Assembly (NCBI GenBank): GCA_002118135.1 | Contig: BDIU01000246.1 | Location: 222,007-286,006, forward strand | Direction: 5' to 3' | Length of the DNA: 64,000 nt | Source of the DNA: Trebouxia sp. TZW2008 | Lineage: Eukaryota; Chlorophyta; Trebouxiophyceae; Trebouxiales; Trebouxiaceae | Shown here: positions 57,276 through 64,000 of the stretch, one piece after another | Position numbering within the stretch: the stretch's first letter is position 1 | How the letters are laid out: every line of letters begins with the position of its first letter | Translations under genes and position numbers: made by a program | Notes under the pieces: model-generated | What the model was told of the DNA's origin: nothing | The model's input: only the letters and a program-made list of their open reading frames with translations | Databases searched by the model: none

Positions 57276-60200
57276 ATGGCTGCTGGATTTGGCAGGAGGG
57301 CTCTAGGAGCCTTGGCAGGTGCCCTGTCACAAAGAAGCGCATGCGCGCAGCATCAAAGCCCCTGCGTGGCTTCAGAGTTGTTGTCCAGGTTGGGACACCT
57401 GATTGCCGCAGTCTGGCTGCCGACAAGTTTTCGATGGGCAATGGCGGACAGCAATTGTGTGTGCTTGGTGCAGGCTTAATGCGCAAACAAGTGACAGCGT
57501 CGCATCCGTCTGTTGGAGGAGAAATTTTGCGGCACCAGCATATGACATCAACACCAGGACAAAGCAGCACTTGAACGTCGGCACGATCGGTCATGTTGAT
57601 CATGGCAAAACCACTCTCACTGCAGCCATCACCAAAGTGCGTTCATCAAGGCCAATCTCTCCATCTCTTAAGAACCTGGAATGCAGTCTGATCTACCATA
57701 AGCAGCAGAAGCCAATGCTCACGTTGTGCAGGTGTTGGCTGAGACTGGTGGTGCAACAGCCACAGCATTTGAGCAGATTGACAAGGTAAAGCTTACTCAG
57801 CATTATGCATCAATGCGAGCTCATGCTTCACTGCCCACACATGCATGCATCATCAGTGCATCATCAGTGGGCACCATGCAGCCATTGATGCCTTCTATTT
57901 CTGCAGGCCCCAGAAGAGAAAGCTCGTGGTATCACAATTGCAACAGCTCATGGTGAGGCAGTCGTGATGCTGCTGTGACGCTGTAGACAGTCAATTGGAT
58001 GCTGCACATGCTGGCTGTGCATACACCACCTCTTATGCGACCTCTTGTGTGTGATCTGCAGTTGAGTACCAGACAGACAAGCGGCATTATGCGCACGTAG
58101 ACTGTCCAGGACATGCTGATTATGTCAAGAACATGATCACAGGCGCAGCACAGGTGATCACCGGCCACATCTCTACTTCCACTTGTCTGCTGTGCTGGAC
58201 CGCACAGGACCCAGCAGGCTGAGGAATGGTGCTACACTCAATGGCTGCTTGTGATAGCATGCTGCACCTGTGTCAGTGCCCAGACTTTGGCAACACCTTG
58301 CAATGAATGTCTGCAAATATGATGCTGCCCATGAAAGCCATGCACAGCCATTCTTTTTGTATCATGCATGCTCCAGCATCATGCTGCTGCTGCAGATGAG
58401 TGGTTCTATACTGGTGCTCAGCAACGGATGGACGCATGCCACAAACGACGGGGCATATTGGATTTGGTGTGTTGCTGCATTGTTCATTGTTGTGTTGCTG
58501 CTGCAGATGGACGGCGCCATACTGGTGGTGTCAGCGACAGATGGACCTATGCCCCAAACAAGAGAGCACATCCTACTGGCGCGACAAGTGGGTGTGCCCA
58601 GCATTGTGTGTTTCTTGAACAAGATCGATGCCGTTGAGGACGAGGAGCTAGTAGAGCTAGTTGAGATGGAACTCAGAGAGTTGTTGTCTTTCTACAAGTT
58701 CCCTGGAGATGACATTCCCATCGTTAGAGGTTCAGCGCTTGCTGCTCTGAAGGGCGACAATCCAGAGATTGGAAAGTGAGTTACTATTTTTAGTCACAGA
58801 TGGCAAGACCGAGCAGCTGCACACCAGCTGAATGCACATTGCTTGTGTCTTGTGTGACAGCAATCATGTACCATGTACTCACTCGCATTGCTATGAGGGG
58901 CATGGCAAAGGAAAAATGAAACGTCCTTGCTTGAAATCATGTGCTTCATGTATGATGTTCAGCGCAGTCGCTGTAGCAGGTGTCAGGGAGCACCGTTGAT
59001 TGCACTCACATGATGCATGTGATGTCAATTTGTGCATCTGAACCCCAGCTGTGTTTGCATATCACAGGAAAGCCATTCTCAGCTTGATGCAAGCTATTGA
59101 TGACTACATCCCAGACCCCACTAGAGCGCTAGACAGGCCCTTCTCCCTACCAGTTGAGGATGTGTTCAGCATCCAAGGGCGAGGCACTGTGGTCACTGGG
59201 CGTATTGAACAGGGAGTTGTCAAGGTTGGAGAGGAGATTGAAATCATTGGCATCCAGCCACCCACAAAGACCACAGTCACAGGTCTGCTCTATCCCGTGC
59301 ATCAACATGATTGATTCCATGAAATTGCATGCATTTGCATGGGTTGTCTGATCAGGTCATGCAATTTTTGCTGTAGCTTGCCTGTATGCGTATGCCAGCG
59401 AGTGTCAGTTGCTGCTTGCTGGCTTGATGTCAAGTCAGTGCTATGTTGTGTGCCCCTCAACTTGGCCGCAATTGTGCTTTTATTAATGTCTCAATGTTGC
59501 CACCGGTGCCATGGTTTGTGCCCAACTCCCGTTTCTTTTTTGACTTCTTGCACAAGCTGCAAGTCTAGGGCAAGCAAATTGCTCAACATGCATGTGGACA
59601 GGCGTAATATTGCTTTATTGCCCAACTTGCATGTGAATGCATGCACTTACTCTTTATGCCCGGTAACAGGTGTAGAGATGTTCAAGAAGTCCCTCAGTGA
59701 AGGGCAAGCAGGAGACAATGTAGGACTGCTGTTGCGGCGCATCCAGCGTGACGATGTTGTGCGTGGGCAAGTCGTGTGCAAACCTGGCAGTGTGACGCCA
59801 CACAAGAAGTTCAAGGGTGAAATCTATGCTCTCACAAAAGATGAGGGTGGCCGACATACGCCCTTCTTCAGCAACTACAAGCCTCAGTTCTTCTTCAGAA
59901 CAGCTGATATCACAGGTGAAACGCTGTCTGCATGCCTTGTTCTGTTGCGTGGCACTCAAGACAGATGAGGCGGATCTGTTGCCTGCCTTGCACAGCTGCA
60001 ACACGGATGAAAGCCTATCAAAGAATAAAGCTTGTGCTGGCTTGCCATGGTGTGCGGCACAATGTCGAAATGCAGTGAAGTGATGTGTGGCAGACATCAA
60101 CTTTTGCCTCAATGCATGAGACTGGCTTGCTGTTGAAGCAGCAGCCTGCAATCTCTTGTAGTCAGAAGGCCTGCCCTGCCTGTTAGCAGCTTACAGTGCG

Positions 60201-60438
60201 CACTGTGGCACATATGCAAGCTTTGAGCCTAGACATCAGCTTCTCATGCCTAGTTGCCTGCCTAATTGCAGGCACTGTGACTCTGCCTACTGGCACTGAG
60301 ATGGTCATGCCTGGAGACAATGTGACAGCTGAATTTGAGCTGATAGCTCCTGTGGCTATGGAAGCTGGGTTGAGGTTTGCTCTAAGAGAGGGTGGCAGAA
60401 CTGTTGGTGCTGGAGTAGTGTCAGAAGTTGTGGCCTGA
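57276..60438 (+). CDS. TUFM: Elongation factor Tu, mitochondrial
   Basis: It delivers aminoacyl-tRNA to the organellar ribosome as a GTPase. Nine exons: 57276-57388, 57474-57636, 57732-57785, 57907-57952, 58062-58153, 58507-58775, 59068-59282, 59670-59915, 60272-60438; every phase matches and the product is 454 residues. A basic Ala-rich presequence ([20 protein letters not shown]) precedes the mature start. The GTPase motifs are present: GHVDHGKTT (P-loop), ARGITI (switch I), DCPGHADY (switch II) and NKID, followed by both beta-barrel domains ([34 protein letters not shown]). Length and motifs favour the mitochondrial over the plastid form, which in algae is usually plastid-encoded. Intron 1 is only 85 nt. 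Intron 5 contains a decoy copy of the start of exon 6. Identification is near certain. Confidence 0.95.
58375..58455 (+). repeat. Exon-echo of the 5' end of EF-Tu exon 6
   Basis: About 75 nt repeat the acceptor and first 60 nt of the exon at 58507 (GCTGCTGCAG then ATG, reading [14 protein letters not shown] against [14 protein letters not shown]), 125 bp upstream. The frame is open but drifted. Confidence 0.88.
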
Positions 60439-60895
60439 TTGGCATGCTTCGATTCAAAACTCAGCAGCTGAATGAACATCATGCAGCCTGTTTGGCTGAC
60501 AAATGCAGCAGCAGCAACATGTTTCTGCAGACAGATCAAACACACATGCCCTCTAGCAGCTGCATGTGCACAGCACGCTGCTGCTAGCTCTCTGAATGTG
60601 CTGAACACCACCAGTCCATGCTGCAGCTCAGAAAAGCATGTTGCACAAGGACACTTTCTGAACGCAGATGCAACAAGCTACAGAGCTGTGAGCTGCGCAA
60701 TTGGTTTCATATAGGCGCTTTGCCATTGCAAACTTCCGCTTGTATGAACCCAAGTATTACCGCATATATGCCTGCAACAGCTGTGCAGTGACAGCAGCAT
60801 GTGCACTTCTTTGCCTGGATCAGAAGCATCTACCGTATGGATCAAACACTTAGTAACGAAATCTGGTTCAGCAACCTGTTTCAATGTCAGGGTAC
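60439..60895. other. Convergent intergenic region, EF-Tu / QPT
   Basis: 457 bp with both 3' ends. No feature recognised. Confidence 0.4.
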
Positions 60896-63460
60896 TCATG
60901 CAATCGCTATCTTCAGGGAAATGTCAAGCGCCTGAAATGAGTGAGTGAGAGCCCCACACGATATGTATGTGACACCAGTCTCCGCAATGCTTTTGACAGT
61001 TTCTAGTGTCACATTGCCAGAAGCCTCTGTGTCTACCTTCCCACTGACAAGGCTCACAGCTTCTTTGAGCATGCTGACATCCACACCGCCTGCATCAGCA
61101 GCAAATGCGATATGATTCACAAAATGGCACATTCATGACACCCCTGCTGCGCGTATGTGCATCTCAGCACAGGCAATGTTTGCAGCTATAACATGAGGAG
61201 CAACCCATTCAAGTGTTTGTGGTGCATGCATAAATGCTGCAAAGCCATTCAATCTTATGCCAGCGAGAAGCATGATTTTGTGACAGTAGCCCAGTGCAAC
61301 ACAAATGTGAAAATGTGGGCTGCATGTTGACTACCTGGCGCTGATGAGTCACGCTTGACCATGTTGTCCAACATGAGACGTTTGACCAGGGTTTGCTTGT
61401 CGCTTTCCAGAAACTCAAGCACCTCCTTCACCTCATCCAAGGTTCGAGTCTCAACCTCAATGGGGATGTTTTTGTGTTTTCGCTTTACAAACTCCTGCAT
61501 AGAACATCATTTCTCAAACTAATGCATGCTCAGGGGACAATGTGCAAATTTGGGATTGCAATGATGGCCATGTAGCAAATAGCCAAACGCGTTTGAGATC
61601 TCGCTGTGGGATTCATGCACCTCCGGCTAATGTACCAAATGCAACACTGCAAAGCGTACTTGCAACTCAAGCAGGACAGCTCAATATGAATGCATATGTC
61701 ATACCTGTGCGTGCTTGATGGCAGGTACAATGCCCCCAGCTGATGTGACGTGGTTGTCTTTGATCATGACCATGTCAAACAAGCCTACTCGGTGGTTTTT
61801 GCCGCCACCAATGAGGACTGCCCATTTGTCTGGCAATCTCAAACCTGGCACTGTTTTCCTTGTGTCAAGAATGCGGGCAGACGTGCCCTGCAGCAAAGAG
61901 AAAGTCAGCAACTACCAACAGCATTATCTACATGATACTCAAACTGCAGCAACAACAAAGTGGAGCAACTGCCAATAGCATCATCTGCATGGCACTCAGA
62001 TTGCAGCCTGCTCTGTGATTGCCTGGTCATGCTGCTGCAGTGAGAGTCTTGCCAACCTGCCCAGATATGTTGCAGCAGAGACTAATGAGCGGCAAGCCCT
62101 GCGCTGATTGCAGGGCTTTTGAAGGCATCTAGCTTGCACGCAAACTTCCACCTTGTCAGTCTGATGAATTGGCCACAAGCTGCTGGGAGGTCCCCAGCAC
62201 AGGGGTCATGTGACAGCAAAAGCCAGTGCGGAGTCTGACAACGTGCTACAGTCCAACAATCTGCTTGTATGCGTGTCCAGGTTCGAGGCACCTTTGCACT
62301 TGTCATCCATATGCTGTGCATCCGATGCACTGGGCATGCAGCAAGCTTACCTGTACTCTGTCTGACATTGCAGCTGTGGCTGTGGCTATGCCACTCATTC
62401 GCTGCATGAAGTTCAGGGCAACTCGTTCTGCCACAAGAATTGACCGTGCACTGCCTTTGACTGTGCCAAACTTTGTGCCTGACTGTACACAGTCTCCGTC
62501 TTTGCCAGACCATGAAACTGACAGACAGGGATCCACAGTTGAGAACACCTGTAATAGAGGGACCACCGTGCTCAACAGTCATGCTGTTTGTGACATGCTG
62601 TATGGTTGAACTGGTTACAATGCTGCGTGGCTTGTGACAAGGTGCTTGCTTGTTCTGTGTGACATATGTGGAATTCTGCGAGAGCGCAGCAGGGCTTGAT
62701 GTCTTGCAGCATGTACAATGCTTTGTACAAAACTGACTCACCAAATCTACTACTGCTAGTCCAGCCAAGACGCCATCAGCCTTTGCAAGGAAGGTTGCCT
62801 GACCTTCCAGGTCCTCTGGCACCCTGTAAGTTGAAGCACACCAGAGCTGACCTGCTGCACCACCACACAACCTGACACTATCCATCTGCCCATGGTTGAT
62901 GCAACAAATGACGCTAGCAAGTTACCAGGATTGAAACTGGTGTGAAGGGAGAAATTTACGTGGAAAGTGTTGTGACATCGCCTAGCTCACCAGCATCTTC
63001 AGCAAGCGCAAACTGTACCACCTGCCAACGACATCATTTGCAGGTCAGGTATGGCAGGCAGTAATTGCTTCAGGCAGCAAACGGGCCGACCTACCTCAGC
63101 CAGGTCGTATGTGGGATGGTGAGGGGGAGCTATGGGGGCATGAGGCGGAGCGCCATTGCTCCTGCGGTTGAACAAAATGTCACCGTTTGTGTCACTCTGT
63201 AGCAGTCGAAGTGCAGCTAGTTACCATCTCTGCCTCCACATCTGGTTCTCATCCATTAGTTCAGGAGTGCTTGAAACCTCCTCAGCTACAGCAGTGCTGC
63301 AAACCAGGGGCTTCTGTCGACGAGAAGCAAAGCGGACTGTTTTCGATCGATAGTTCTGCAGAGGTTGGTGCGCGTTTCGTTGCTGGAATTGATCTGAATG
63401 CAAGCTTGGACGTTGATGAACAAGCACGGAATGCAACTGATGCTGCGCACGCACGAGCAT
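60896..63460 (-). CDS. QPT: Quinolinate phosphoribosyltransferase (nicotinate-nucleotide pyrophosphorylase, carboxylating)
   Basis: It converts quinolinate and PRPP to nicotinate mononucleotide in de novo NAD synthesis; in plants it is plastidic. Eight exons: 63460-63225, 63161-63095, 63021-62960, 62823-62742, 62548-62351, 61887-61705, 61494-61335, 61089-60896; phases match at all seven junctions and the product is 393 residues. A 65-residue basic, Gln/Ser-rich N-terminus looks like a plastid transit peptide. Core landmarks: [38 protein letters not shown] (quinolinate and PRPP site), the active-site run [11 protein letters not shown] with [37 protein letters not shown] and [13 protein letters not shown]. 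All catalytic Arg/Lys/His positions are present. It is convergent with EF-Tu. Its introns are the poorest in exon-echo copies of all spliced genes here. Confidence 0.95.
61908..62012 (-). repeat. Tandem duplication in QPT intron 5
   Basis: A 42-bp unit at about 61911-61952 recurs at 61968-62009 (GCAACT.CCAA.AGCAT.ATCT). Each ends in GCAG on the plus strand. It carries no recognisable exon sequence. Confidence 0.6.
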
Positions 63461-63643
63461 AAGCTGTGATGCTACAGCTCAAGTGCTTGCAAGCGATTTG
63501 ATCGCTCGCGGCAATGTCGCTTTGACCTTGAAACTGCTCGACCTCTGTTCTCAAACGCGTTGCGTACCACGGAAAGCGCTTGCTCTTGTTGCCACAAGTT
63601 GTCATCTCGGGCTTCGACTCAAAGCTTCCCTTTATTGTTGTTG

Positions 63644-63708
<65 letters not shown>

Positions 63709-64000
63709 GTTATTGTTATTATTATTTCGTAATATCTGCGATATAGCACCGACGCCAGGGTTATGCAAATGCCGAAAGTTGTTTCAACTCGAGGTCTGGT
63801 GTGGTCTATAGCTGAATATGTATATTTACAATACTAACCACTGGCCATTTGCTATTACTAAGATTTTGCAGTGTTATGTCATGGTCATGTAAGCAGGGGT
63901 GTCTGTGAGTGTGTGCAAAAGCCTGTCAGAATCCTGTAATTTCAAATGCCAGGTTTTAACTACTTGAAGGCAACAGGCAGTATGTGAGTGTCAAAACCCT
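63461..64000. other. Upstream region of QPT with an (ATT)n microsatellite
   Basis: About 27 ATT units at 63645-63726 are the only structure seen. The QPT promoter should lie here. Confidence 0.6.

Overview
The window is nuclear DNA from an intron-rich photosynthetic eukaryote. A green alga (Chlorophyta, perhaps a trebouxiophyte) fits best. The reasons are a plant-type gene set (UPL5-like HECT ligase with a ubiquitin-like domain, Brittle1-type carrier, plastid-type DUF819 protein, QPT and mitochondrial EF-Tu with targeting peptides), many short exons, and GT-AG introns with some GC-AG. The clade is an inference; the eukaryotic and plant-lineage signal is strong. All gene models were joined by hand from splice sites, reading phase and family knowledge. 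No RNA evidence or database search was available.

Layout: 540-2590 is one copy of a segmental duplication (the other is 36855-39110). 2876-14194 (-) is a HECT E3 ubiquitin ligase, divergent from an intronless GT90 glycosyltransferase at 14659-15813 (+). 16778-21368 (-) is a plastid-type DUF819 membrane protein, divergent from a mitochondrial-carrier-family (Brittle1-like) gene at 21859-27041 (+). 27682-33846 (-) is a GH1 beta-glucosidase. 35076-36041 (+) is a small protein with a mitochondrial-looking N-terminus. 39823-45230 (-) is a 3-hydroxyisobutyryl-CoA hydrolase. 45983 to about 54367 (-) is a very large Ala/Ser-rich single-pass membrane protein I do not recognise, 5' end unresolved. 55356 onward (+) is a weak gene start. 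57276-60438 (+) is mitochondrial EF-Tu, convergent with 60896-63460 (-), quinolinate phosphoribosyltransferase. The proteins act in unrelated pathways and show no operon-like logic; the only arrangement of note is pairs of divergent and convergent genes.

The striking feature is not a gene. In every well-resolved multi-exon gene except possibly QPT, individual exon boundaries are echoed by decayed tandem copies in the adjoining intron. Copies of an exon's 5' end with its acceptor lie in the upstream intron; copies of an exon's 3' end with its donor lie in the downstream intron, or in the 3' flank for a last exon. Array sizes run from one extra copy (EF-Tu) to six (DUF819, about 145 bp period). 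Most copies carry stops, frameshifts or dead splice sites, but a few are intact. The best is a 147-nt twin exon in the HECT N-lobe with both splice sites, the same length and an open frame. The intronless GT90 gene has none. I regard these exon-echo arrays as the observation most worth testing. Other elements are a three-copy TA-flanked MITE family, a 31-bp-arm intronic hairpin, an identical 74-bp repeat in two GH1 introns, and simple repeats.
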